NCBI GenBank assembly: GCA_043778255.1
Contig: JAYWGN010000052.1
Location: 14,225 to 78,224, forward strand
Source of the DNA: JAYWGN01 sp043778255
GTDB lineage: Bacteria; Bacteroidota; Bacteroidia; Chitinophagales; Chitinophagaceae
Length of the DNA stretch: 64,000 nt
Direction of reading: 5' to 3'
Shown here: piece after piece, positions 42,363 to 49,776 of the stretch
Position numbering within the stretch: the first letter of the stretch is position 1
Layout of the letters: every line of letters starts with the position of its first letter
The notes under the pieces: model-generated
What the model saw: only the letters and a program-made list of their open reading frames with translations
Database searches by the model: none
What the model was told of the DNA's origin: nothing
Program-made: the position numbers and the translations under genes

Positions 42363-43583
42363 ATGGCTTTAGAAATAAAAGTACCTACCGTAGGCGAAAG
42401 TATAAGTGAAGTAACTTTGGTAAAATGGCTTAAAAAAACTGGTGATTGGGTAAACCGAGACGAAATAATTGCCGAATTAGAAAGTGAAAAAGCAACCTTT
42501 GAAATAAATGCTGAACAAGCTGGGGTACTCACTACAATTGCCAACCTTAACGATACTTTGCATATTGGCGATGTAGTATGTAGTATAGATACCGATGCAC
42601 AAAAGCCAGAAAGTGAAGCAGCCGAAACACCACAAGTAGTAGCAACAACAGCACCTGCCAAAGTGGAAACTGCACCACAGCCAACACCACCTGCACCCGA
42701 TGTAAAAGCAACACCACTAGCTACCGTAATAATAGCCGATAAAAAAGTAGATACCACAACAATAACACCAAGTGGAAGCAATGGTAAAATAATAAAAGAC
42801 GATGTATTGCTTGCCTTGCAAAACCCAGGCATACAGCCCGGTACAGTGTTGAACAACCGTTCCGAAAATGCAGAGCGAATGAGTAACCTTCGCAAAACAA
42901 TAAGCCGACGATTGGTAGAAGCTAAAAATACAACTGCAATGCTCACCACATTTAACGAAGTGGATATGAGTGCCATAATGGACATTAGAACTAAAAATAA
43001 AGATAAATTTAAAGAGCTACACGGCGTTAACTTGGGCTTTATGAGTTTCTTTACAAAGGCTTGTACTTACGCCTTACAAGAGTGGCCAAGTGTAAATGCT
43101 TATATTGATGGCGAAAATATATTGTACCACCAGTATTGTGATATATCTATTGCAGTATCGGCTCCTAAGGGTTTGGTAGTACCCGTTATACGTAATGCCG
43201 AAAGCCTTACTATGGCAGGTATAGAAAAAGCAGTGGTAGCCTTAGCCACCAAAGCTAGAGATAATAAATTGACAATGGAGGAGATGACCGGCGGTACATT
43301 TACCATTACTAATGGTGGTGTATTTGGCAGCTTATTAAGTACACCTATAATTAATATACCACAAAGTGCCATACTAGGTATGCACAAAATACAAGAACGA
43401 CCAATGGCCATAAACGGGCAAGTAGTTATAAAGCCAATGATGTACTTAGCACTTAGTTACGATCATCGTATAATTGATGGCAGGGAGAGTGTAGGCTTTT
43501 TGGTAAGGGTAAAAGAATTGTTAGAGAACCCCGATTTGCTTTTGTTTGGCAAAGACCCTGTGAAAGCATTATTAGGACTATAA
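42363..43583 (+). CDS. odhB: 2-Oxoglutarate dehydrogenase E2 (dihydrolipoamide succinyltransferase)
   Basis: This 406-residue E2 has one N-terminal lipoyl domain (MALEIKVPTVGESISEVTLVKWLKKTGDWVNRDEIIAELESEKATFEI; lipoylated Lys in ESEKA at about 43). An Ala/Pro/Thr-rich linker and a peripheral-subunit-binding segment follow (about 125-165; PSGSNGKIIKDDVLLAL). The catalytic domain covers about 175-406 and ends with LALSYDHRIIDGRESVGFLVRVKELLENPDLLLFG, where the HxxxDG carries the catalytic His and Asp. GESISEVT in the lipoyl domain favours the succinyl-transferring (TCA cycle) over the pyruvate form. The E1 gene (odhA) is not adjacent. Confidence 0.93.
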   Translation: MALEIKVPTVGESISEVTLVKWLKKTGDWVNRDEIIAELESEKATFEINAEQAGVLTTIANLNDTLHIGDVVCSIDTDAQKPESEAAETPQVVATTAPAKVETAPQPTPPAPDVKATPLATVIIADKKVDTTTITPSGSNGKIIKDDVLLALQNPGIQPGTVLNNRSENAERMSNLRKTISRRLVEAKNTTAMLTTFNEVDMSAIMDIRTKNKDKFKELHGVNLGFMSFFTKACTYALQEWPSVNAYIDGENILYHQYCDISIAVSAPKGLVVPVIRNAESLTMAGIEKAVVALATKARDNKLTMEEMTGGTFTITNGGVFGSLLSTPIINIPQSAILGMHKIQERPMAINGQVVIKPMMYLALSYDHRIIDGRESVGFLVRVKELLENPDLLLFGKDPVKALLGL

Positions 43584-43600
43584 CTTAATTATTAATTATT

Positions 43601-44770
43601 TTGTACTCCTACTCCTACCTAACCACGGCCACAGCTATTGTTGAAATGTATAATGGCGAAGTGCCTTTGGCTATACATTTAAAAAGCTACTTTAAACTCA
43701 ATAAAAAATTTGGTAGTAAAGATAGAAAATATATAGCACAGCTTTGCTACAGCTACTACCGTACGGGTAATTTATTTAAAAAAAATAATTTAGGCGAAGC
43801 CATAACCAACAGTTTATTTTTATGTTCGGCTTCGCCAAATGCTTTGCTAGAGGGACTTAGCAATACACTCAACTCACAATCACAATTACCCATTATAGAA
43901 AAATTAGCTTTGGTTAGTTCCGATAGCTTACAAAAAATATTTCCTTTGTTAGCAGAAGTTACTACCGAAATTGATCAAACCAATTTTTTACAAAATCAAT
44001 TGCAGCAGCCTAATTTGTATATTAGGCTAAGGCCCAAATATTTGGCTCAGGGCTTATTAATATTGCAAAAACTTAACATTACTTACACCATTATAGACCC
44101 TTACACTATACAACTACCCAACGGATTTAAAGTGGCCGAACACTTTGTACTCGATAAGGAAGTAGTGGTACAAGATTATGCTTCGCAAAAAGTATTAGAT
44201 AGTTTATTGGCTACAATGCAACCTAACATGTACTACAAAGTATGGGATTGCTGTGCAGCAAGTGGTGGCAAAAGTATATTATTACACGATTTGTACAAAG
44301 GCAAACTCGATATGTTTGTAACCGATGTACGAGAAAGCATATTAGAAAATTTGGAAAAAAGATTTATAGCAGCCCGTATTACTAATTACAAACTAGCTGC
44401 TGTAAACCTTTACAAGAAAGCCTTACAAACCGATGATGAATTTAATATAATTATATGCGATGCTCCATGTAGTGGTAGTGGTACTTGGTGTCGTACACCT
44501 GAGCAAATACGAAATTTTAAAATAAAAGAGTTAGCTAACTATACTACCACACAAAAAAACATAGCTACCAATGCTGCCAAAAGCTTACAAACCAATGGCT
44601 ACTTTGTGTATATAACTTGTAGTGTATTTGTACAGGAAAATGAAATGGTAGTAACACATGTAATAAATAATACTACTTTAACATTACTACACCAACAATA
44701 TATACATGGCTACAATCACCATGCCGATACTATGTATATTGCCCTGCTACAAAGGGTTGTAGCTGTGTAA
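43601..44770 (+). CDS. RsmB/NOP-family RNA cytosine methyltransferase
   Basis: This 389-residue class I methyltransferase has an N-terminal helical domain (YSYLTTATAIVEMYNGEVPLAIHLKSYFKLNKKFGSKDRKYIAQLCYSYYR). The SAM-binding fold shows KVWDCCAASGGKSILLHDLYKGKLDMFVTDVRESILENLEKR, then FNIIICDAPCSGSGTWCRTPEQIRNF (Cys of the PCSG motif) and GYFVYITCSVFVQENEMVV (Cys of TCS, the covalent catalyst). It is a 5-methylcytosine rRNA methyltransferase of the RsmB/RsmF kind; the site is unknown. I keep the TTG start at 43601 because the first 15 residues align with the family N-terminus; the next ATG would truncate it. Confidence 0.9.
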   Translation: MYSYSYLTTATAIVEMYNGEVPLAIHLKSYFKLNKKFGSKDRKYIAQLCYSYYRTGNLFKKNNLGEAITNSLFLCSASPNALLEGLSNTLNSQSQLPIIEKLALVSSDSLQKIFPLLAEVTTEIDQTNFLQNQLQQPNLYIRLRPKYLAQGLLILQKLNITYTIIDPYTIQLPNGFKVAEHFVLDKEVVVQDYASQKVLDSLLATMQPNMYYKVWDCCAASGGKSILLHDLYKGKLDMFVTDVRESILENLEKRFIAARITNYKLAAVNLYKKALQTDDEFNIIICDAPCSGSGTWCRTPEQIRNFKIKELANYTTTQKNIATNAAKSLQTNGYFVYITCSVFVQENEMVVTHVINNTTLTLLHQQYIHGYNHHADTMYIALLQRVVAV

Positions 44771-44783
44771 TTATTTTTTTTAT

Positions 44784-45779
44784 TTATAAGCTGCACAAAA
44801 ATTGCATAGTATCAACACCATCGGCGTATTGTGTTATTAATGGTATTTGGGCTTGCCCAAATGGTATATATTGAGTACCTACTATACATTGCACAGCAGG
44901 GTTATTTTGTATGGTTATTTCGCAGTCCGTTATGCTTTTATAATAACTATAATTCACCTGACTTATGGGCGAAAATATTTGTTCACTCTCAATAAGAAGG
45001 GTAGTTTCGTTAGTCATATAATATGCCTTGTTAAGTATATGTATGGCTAAGTTATAATCGTAATTATTTTTGTATTTATTATGATGGCTCATATAGTCAT
45101 ACTTTTTAAATGCAGTAAGTAGCGGTACAAAATTGTATGCTTCGGGTACGTATATATGTGTAACATTACGGCAACCAAGGCCAAAGTATAAATGAGTATC
45201 ATCGGCAAGTAAAGCCAACTCCTGTTCCGTTTCATTACCTGTAAGTACGGCAACCGATGTTTTATTTTTTCTAATAATATTGGGGTATTTGCCAAAGTAT
45301 TGGTCAAAGTATCGGGCTGTATTGCTACTGCCAGTGGCTATATAAGCATCGCAATTTTTCAACATTTCGGCTGTTTGTACCAATGTATTTACTTCAATAT
45401 CCCATTGTTGCATTTGTGCTATAAGGTGGGCTAGTAGTACATTATCTTTTTCGGAGTATTTAATTACTTGAGTATGTCCACTTATAAAGCAACACATAAA
45501 ATCATGAAAGCCAACCATGGTAATATTGCCAGCCATTACTACACCAATTTTTTTTGAGTTACTACTATTTTCAATACTATAATTTTGTACAAATTGCTCC
45601 AATATATTTTTTTGTAAAAAATTATTTGCAATATTATTACAAGCAATATCTATAAATTCGGGAGTAAACCATCCATTTTTTTGCGAAGCATAAAGCTTAA
45701 CCTCTTGCCACTCGGTTGTATTGGATTGTATGTAATTGCCTAGTTGGCAAAGCAATTGTATTCGTTGGGTTAGTTGCAT
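44784..45779 (-). CDS. Acyl-CoA reductase, LuxC-like
   Basis: This 331-residue protein is of the LuxC/acyl-CoA reductase fold (aldehyde dehydrogenase superfamily). It has KKIGVVMAGNITMVGFHDFMCCFISGHTQVIKYSEKDNVLLAHLI at about 76-120, CDAYIATGSSNTARYFDQYFGKYPNIIRKNKTSVAVLTGNETEQELALLADDTHLYFGLGCRNVTHIYVP at about 147-216 with the probable active Cys in GLGCRNV, and a basic central part. Bacteroidota carry it next to a small ferredoxin, as here (divergent, 95 bp between starts). The physiological acyl substrate is unknown. Confidence 0.88.
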   Translation of the reverse strand: MQLTQRIQLLCQLGNYIQSNTTEWQEVKLYASQKNGWFTPEFIDIACNNIANNFLQKNILEQFVQNYSIENSSNSKKIGVVMAGNITMVGFHDFMCCFISGHTQVIKYSEKDNVLLAHLIAQMQQWDIEVNTLVQTAEMLKNCDAYIATGSSNTARYFDQYFGKYPNIIRKNKTSVAVLTGNETEQELALLADDTHLYFGLGCRNVTHIYVPEAYNFVPLLTAFKKYDYMSHHNKYKNNYDYNLAIHILNKAYYMTNETTLLIESEQIFSPISQVNYSYYKSITDCEITIQNNPAVQCIVGTQYIPFGQAQIPLITQYADGVDTMQFLCSL

Positions 45780-45811
45780 AAAAAAAACAGGGTTGTAATG
45801 CTAAATAAACT

Positions 45812-45832
45812 TATTTTTGCAATGCAAACTTA
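45812..45832. promoter_or_regulatory. Face-to-face overlapping promoter boxes for ferredoxin and acyl-CoA reductase
   Basis: On the plus strand TATTTTTG (45812-45819) is a perfect -7 box directed at the ferredoxin gene. On the minus strand TAAGTTTG (45825-45832) is a perfect -7 box directed at the acyl-CoA reductase. They overlap the palindrome TTTGCAATGCAAA, so the predicted start of each transcript lies within the other -7 region. Confidence 0.5.
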
Positions 45833-45874
45833 GGTATGAGTTTACGTATTAACTAATTTTTAATATTATAATAT

Positions 45875-46222
45875 ATGGCTATTAAAATAACCGATGAGTG
45901 TATTAACTGTGGGGCTTGTGAGCCCGAATGCCCTAACAATGCAATATACGAGGGTGGAGTAGAGTGGGCAGTGGCCGACGGTACTTCGGTAAAAGGAATA
46001 TTTGCATTAATGAACGGTACTATGGTGGAGTCAAATGCCAAAAACAAACAAATAAGCGACGATACTTACTACATAACAGCTAACAAATGTACGGAGTGTC
46101 AGGGCTTTCATGAGGAGCCACAATGTGCTGCAGTATGCCCTGTTGATTGTTGTGTACCTGACGAATTGTACAAAGAAACAGTAGAAGAATTATTAGCAAA
46201 AAAAGAAAAATTACATTTGTAA
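45875..46222 (+). CDS. 4Fe-4S dicluster ferredoxin
   Basis: This 115-residue ferredoxin has two cluster-binding sets: DECINCGACEPECPNNAIYEGG at about 7-28 (CxxCxxCxxxCP) and NKCTECQGFHEEPQCAAVCPVDCCVPDE at about 70-97. The second has a longer spacing between Cys pairs, as in the Bacteroidota and Chlorobium 4Fe-4S/7Fe types. It transfers electrons in the cytoplasm. It is divergent from the acyl-CoA reductase, for which it may supply electrons, although this is only inferred from the conserved pairing. Confidence 0.93.
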   Translation: MAIKITDECINCGACEPECPNNAIYEGGVEWAVADGTSVKGIFALMNGTMVESNAKNKQISDDTYYITANKCTECQGFHEEPQCAAVCPVDCCVPDELYKETVEELLAKKEKLHL

Positions 46223-46320
46223 TACATTTACACAATAATAATTAATCAACTTACGTTATAGTAACAAATGCGGTTATTCTCATTTCCGTGTTTAGTTTCT
46301 ATTTGTTTATAAAAGTTTAG

Positions 46321-46347
46321 TGGAGGCTCTTAAGCCTCCATTTTTTT
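46321..46347. terminator. Terminator between ferredoxin and fmt
   Basis: TGGAGGCT (46321-46328) pairs with AGCCTCCA (46333-46340) around CTTA, followed by seven Ts on the plus strand. It lies 98 nt after the ferredoxin stop and ends at the fmt stop codon. The minus-strand version lacks a T run, so it mainly serves the plus strand. Confidence 0.8.
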
Positions 46348-47287
46348 ATGTGGTAGCGGGTACTTTATAACCTCTCAAAAAGTCAGCAATTTGCATTCTT
46401 TTTTTACCTTCTAACTGTACATCAGTACAAAGTATATAGCCATTATTAGTTGCAAACTTTAGGTAGGTTTTGTTATCAGTTATAACTGTAGCTGCTTGGT
46501 TAGGGTGTTTTATTATTTCGGCTTCGCCAAAATATATCTTAAATTTTTTGTTTGCTAGTGTAGTATATGCAGTAGGGTAGGGCGACAAACCTCTTATAAA
46601 ATTGTAAATAATTTCGCTACTTTGCTCCCAATTAATAGCACAGGTTTCGGTGTGTAGCTTAGGTGCATGTTTGTTTTCAATACTTTGTAGTTGTGGTATT
46701 TCTATTATTGTACCTGTAGCCACTTTCTCTAATGTTTTTATAAGTAAGGTAGCACCAACATACATCATTTTGTCATGTACTATACCTGTGGTATCAGTAG
46801 GTGCAATTTCTATTATTTGTTGGTCAAGTATATTGCCTGTATCTATTTCGTGTTGCAGTTTAAATGTGGTAACTCCAGTTTGGCTTTCGCCATTAATTAC
46901 AGCCCAATGTATTGGTGCAGCCCCACGGTAATTGGGCAATAATGAACCGTGTACATTTATAGTGCCTAACGGTGGCATACTCCACACTATTACTGGCAAC
47001 ATTCTAAAGGCTACCACTATTTGTATATCAGCTTGTAGGGTTTGTAAGGCTTGTATAAATGTTTCATCTTTTAACTTAAAAGGTTGCAATACTGTAATGT
47101 GTTGGCTTATGGCATATTGTTTTACGGCACTTTGTTGTAGCTGTAAGCCTCTACCAGCTTGCTTATCGGGTGCAGTTACTACAGCCACTATAGTACAACC
47201 ATACTCCACCAATGCTTGTAAACTTGCCACTGCAAATTCGGGTGTACCCATAAATATGATTCGTAAATCAGTAAGTTTTTTTTGCAT
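46346..47287 (-). CDS. fmt: Methionyl-tRNA formyltransferase
   Basis: This 313-residue enzyme formylates initiator Met-tRNA with 10-formyltetrahydrofolate. Family signatures are LRIIFMGTPEFAVASLQALVEY at the N-terminus, VVTAPDKQAGRGLQLQQSAVKQYA, MPPLGTINVHGSLLPNYRGAAPIHWAVINGESQTGVTTFKLQHEIDTGNIL at about 105-156 (catalytic Asn, His and Asp), and the C-terminal OB-like domain (GLSPYPTAYTTL, IADFLRGYKVP). It is transcribed from a promoter with near-ideal spacing (47309-47340) partly made of a 9-bp tandem repeat. Confidence 0.96.
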   Translation of the reverse strand: MQKKLTDLRIIFMGTPEFAVASLQALVEYGCTIVAVVTAPDKQAGRGLQLQQSAVKQYAISQHITVLQPFKLKDETFIQALQTLQADIQIVVAFRMLPVIVWSMPPLGTINVHGSLLPNYRGAAPIHWAVINGESQTGVTTFKLQHEIDTGNILDQQIIEIAPTDTTGIVHDKMMYVGATLLIKTLEKVATGTIIEIPQLQSIENKHAPKLHTETCAINWEQSSEIIYNFIRGLSPYPTAYTTLANKKFKIYFGEAEIIKHPNQAATVITDNKTYLKFATNNGYILCTDVQLEGKKRMQIADFLRGYKVPATT

Positions 47288-47308
47288 TTAGTTTCTATAT
47301 TTTTTTTA

Positions 47309-47340
47309 CAAAGGTAGAGAAAAGAGTCAGAGGAGTCAAA
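47309..47340 (-). promoter_or_regulatory. Bacteroidota promoter of fmt
   Basis: The minus strand reads TTTG at 47340-47337, a 20-nt spacer, and TACCTTTG at 47316-47309, a full match to TTTG-N19-21-TAnnTTTG. The fmt ATG (47287) is 21 nt downstream. The -33 TTTG is one unit of the 9-bp tandem repeat that continues to 47370. Confidence 0.7.
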
Positions 47341-47370
47341 TGAGTCAAAAGAGTCAAATGAGTCAAAGGG
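47326..47370 (-). repeat. 9-bp tandem repeat TTTGACTCA upstream of fmt
   Basis: On the minus strand, units of TTTGACTCA occur with a 9-bp period (complement of GTCAAA starting at 47335, 47344, 47353 and 47362, with a degenerate unit at 47326). Unit, period and orientation relative to the next gene match the array before pth (6706-6770). Confidence 0.8.
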
Positions 47371-47377
47371 GTTAAAG

Positions 47378-48022
47378 TTATAAAAAAGCAAATGCTATAA
47401 ATTGTTGGTCGTGGCTGAGTGAAATGTATTGATGTTTGTTGCCAGTTACTATACAATACGGAATACCGTCAGCATCTTTATCTATTGCATAACAGTGAAT
47501 GTTTTGTATTGCTAATTGTTGCATTGCAAAGTTTCTAACTGCAAGGCTATAATCGTTTTTGGTAATAAAACTATGAGTTGCTATACCATATTTAATACTT
47601 TTGTAAGGTGTATGTAATGCCATTACTAAGCTGTGTATATAATTATTGGTAAGGGTAGTATCAGTTTTATATGACGTTCCATTATACTGTACCAATGCCT
47701 CGTAATGCTTATTAGTAGGCAATTGTAAGTTATTAGTGGGTAATTGTATAAGATTAGTATTTGCTATAGTATCTATTTCTAATTCCTGCACTTCGTATTG
47801 TATGGCACTAAAGTGATTTCTATTTCCTGTAAAACAACTCAATTTGTAAGCAGCTTCCTTTATAGTCCACATTGCCCATAGTGTTTCATTTTTGTAAGTT
47901 GCATTTTGCAATAATTGTTGTTCTTGTTGGGTCAATATTTTTTCAATAAATGCCTTATGCTGCCACTTATTTGTACACCTTGGGTGTGTATAGGCTACTA
48001 TATCATTACCTACATAGTTCAT
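47378..48022 (-). CDS. 4'-Phosphopantetheinyl transferase superfamily protein
   Basis: This 214-residue protein begins MNYVGNDIVAYTHPRC with the Mg-binding Asp of GNDIV. It has LWAMWTIKEAAYKLSC at about 48-63, the WxxKEAxxK signature with catalytic Glu and Lys. It would transfer phosphopantetheine from CoA to a carrier protein. The C-terminal half (YGIATHSFITKNDYSLAV and AIDKDADGIPYCIVTGNKHQYISLSHDQQFIAFAFL) keeps the SLSH-x strand of the pseudo-dimer. A short tandem motif (LPTNNLQLPTNK) occupies about 93-104. It starts directly at the stop of the threonine dehydrogenase gene. It could be AcpS-like or Sfp-like. Confidence 0.82.
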   Translation of the reverse strand: MNYVGNDIVAYTHPRCTNKWQHKAFIEKILTQQEQQLLQNATYKNETLWAMWTIKEAAYKLSCFTGNRNHFSAIQYEVQELEIDTIANTNLIQLPTNNLQLPTNKHYEALVQYNGTSYKTDTTLTNNYIHSLVMALHTPYKSIKYGIATHSFITKNDYSLAVRNFAMQQLAIQNIHCYAIDKDADGIPYCIVTGNKHQYISLSHDQQFIAFAFL

Positions 48023-48982
48023 TTAATCAGTATCATTTTTAATTACTACATTGTCAAGCATTTCTTTAGTCATAGTAGCAAGGTTATATTGATGTTGCCA
48101 ACCCCAATGGTTACGGGCTTCAGTATCGTCAATGCTTTGTGGCCAACTGTTTGCTATTTGTTGACGGTAGTCAGGTACATAATTTATACTAAAGTTGGGT
48201 ATATGTTTTTTTATTTCTGCTGCTATTTCTTTTGGCGAAAAACTCATACTAGCAATGTTATACGATGTTCTAATTTTAATGGCATCTTTTGGGGCTTCCA
48301 TTATTTGCAATGTTGCTGCTATTGCATCGGGCATATACATCATTGGTAAGTAAGTATCTTCATTTAAAAATGCGGTGTAGTTTTCAAATTCTTTAGCAGC
48401 ATAATATATTTCTACTGCATAATCCGTAGTACCTCCACCCGGTGCCGATTTGTACGATATTAACCCAGGGTATCTAATACTCCTTACGTCAACACCATAT
48501 TTAAGGTGGTAATAATTACACCAAAATTCGCCAGCATATTTGCTAATGCCATATACCGTTGTAGGTTCTATTATGGTTTGTTGGGGGCAATTTTGCTTTG
48601 GCGAAGTTGGGCCAAATACAGCTATTGAACTTGGCCAATACACTTTAGTTAATTTTTCTTCTCTTGCTATATCAAGCACATTTAATAACGATTGCATATT
48701 CAAACTCCAAGCAAGGTTAGGGTTTTTTTCGCCAGTGGCACTTAGTATGGCTGCTAGCAAATATATCTGTGTTATGTTCTGCCTTATTACTTGTACATGC
48801 AGCATTTCTTTATTCATTACATCGAGGCTTACGTAAGGTCCAGTACCCTGTAGTAAAGGGTTTTGTTCTCTTAGGTCACTAGCTATTACATTGCTGTTTC
48901 CATATATTTTACGTAAGGCTAAGGTAAGCTCCACACCTATTTGTCCACTTGCACCTATTACTAATATTTTTTCTTTGGCCAT
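48023..48982 (-). CDS. L-threonine 3-dehydrogenase, short-chain (SDR) type
   Basis: This 319-residue NAD-dependent enzyme oxidises threonine to 2-amino-3-ketobutyrate. It has the extended SDR fold: ILVIGASGQIGVELTLALRKIYG (GxxGxxG), YLLAAILSATGEKNPNLAWSLNM, VYWPSSIAVFGPTSP, the catalytic TVYGISKYAGEFWCNYYHLKYGVDVRSIRYPGLISYKSAPGGGTTDYAVEIYY at about 140-192 (YxxxK), and YLPMMYMPDAIAATLQIMEAP. The RYPGLIS.KsaPGGGTTDYA block is specific to bacterial SDR threonine dehydrogenases. ATG at 48982 is preferred over 48994. It abuts the phosphopantetheinyl transferase gene with no gap. Confidence 0.9.
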   Translation of the reverse strand: MAKEKILVIGASGQIGVELTLALRKIYGNSNVIASDLREQNPLLQGTGPYVSLDVMNKEMLHVQVIRQNITQIYLLAAILSATGEKNPNLAWSLNMQSLLNVLDIAREEKLTKVYWPSSIAVFGPTSPKQNCPQQTIIEPTTVYGISKYAGEFWCNYYHLKYGVDVRSIRYPGLISYKSAPGGGTTDYAVEIYYAAKEFENYTAFLNEDTYLPMMYMPDAIAATLQIMEAPKDAIKIRTSYNIASMSFSPKEIAAEIKKHIPNFSINYVPDYRQQIANSWPQSIDDTEARNHWGWQHQYNLATMTKEMLDNVVIKNDTD

Positions 48983-49101
48983 AGCATTTTGCATTTTTAT
49001 AATGCAAGTAAAACTAATATTTTTTTTTGTAAAAAAATAAAAAATTGGGGCTTCTATGCTCTATAGAAATTTTTTAAAAATTCATTTTGTATATTTATAA
49101 A

Positions 49102-49686
49102 ATGAAAGTTATTACTAAATTATGCGACCTCAATTTTTCACAAAAATATACTTATGCTGATTATTTGAATTGGAAACTTATGGAGAGACTAGAGCTAATA
49201 AAAGGAAAAGTATTTCCTATAGAAGCAAATTTTAATATGCTACACCAAAAAGTTTCATGGAAATTATCTGGCATATTATTTTATTATTTCAAAAATCAAT
49301 CTTGTAGTGCTTTTGCAGCACCATTTGATGTAAGGTTAATTAAAAAAAGTAAGGCCGACCAAAAAGTTACTACTGTGGTACAGCCCGATATTTGTGTAGT
49401 ATGTGATGATACTAAACTGGACGAAAAAGGTTGTATTGGTGCACCTGACTTTATTATAGAAATAGTAAGCCCAGGCAACAGTAAAATAGAGTTGAAAACA
49501 AAAATGAACCTTTATGAAGAAAACGGGGTACTTGAATATTGGGTTATTCACCCATTGGAATGTTCGGTTCAGCAGTTTTATTTAGACAATAATAAGTATA
49601 AATTTGTAGCTACTTTTTTTAATGATGATGTTATTAAAAGCAAAATTTTTAAAGGCTTATCTGTAAACCTAAGCGAAGTATTTTAA
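49102..49686 (+). CDS. Uma2 family (DUF820) putative endonuclease
   Basis: This 194-residue protein is a single PD-(D/E)XK-type domain of the Uma2 family. It shows YTYADYLNWKLMERLELIKGKVFPI, FAAPFDVRLIK, VVQPDICVVCDDTKLDEKGCIGAPDFIIEIVSPGNSKIELKTKMNLYEENGVLEYWVIHPLE at about 93-156 (with PD, then ExxSP and the catalytic Lys) and a beta-rich end. Function is unknown; copies are abundant in cyanobacteria and Bacteroidota and do not seem to be restriction enzymes. ATG at 49102 is used; the frame extends to a TTG at 49087. Confidence 0.88.
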   Translation: MKVITKLCDLNFSQKYTYADYLNWKLMERLELIKGKVFPIEANFNMLHQKVSWKLSGILFYYFKNQSCSAFAAPFDVRLIKKSKADQKVTTVVQPDICVVCDDTKLDEKGCIGAPDFIIEIVSPGNSKIELKTKMNLYEENGVLEYWVIHPLECSVQQFYLDNNKYKFVATFFNDDVIKSKIFKGLSVNLSEVF

Positions 49687-49710
49687 TTAAAAAAAATCAG
49701 ATAGTATAAA

Positions 49711-49754
49711 ACCCAAATCGTTGTAACTCTTTATCTAATTACATTAATTTGGGT
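49711..49754. terminator. Possible terminator between Uma2 gene and outer-membrane barrel gene
   Basis: ACCCAAAT (49711-49718) pairs with ATTTGGGT (49747-49754) around a 28-nt loop, between two convergent stops (49686 and 49777). The minus-strand tail (TTTTATACT) is partly U-rich. The long loop makes this a weak call. Confidence 0.35.
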
Positions 49755-49776
49755 ATTATGTTTTGCATCAATTGTA

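Noticed and set aside
42323..42985. 220-codon minus-strand frame opposite odhB
   Set aside because: It is a complement of the lipoyl domain and linker coding sequence; composition is explained by the real gene.
47326..47370. Short regular repeats as a CRISPR array
   Set aside because: The 9-bp period leaves no room for spacers, and there are no cas genes nearby.
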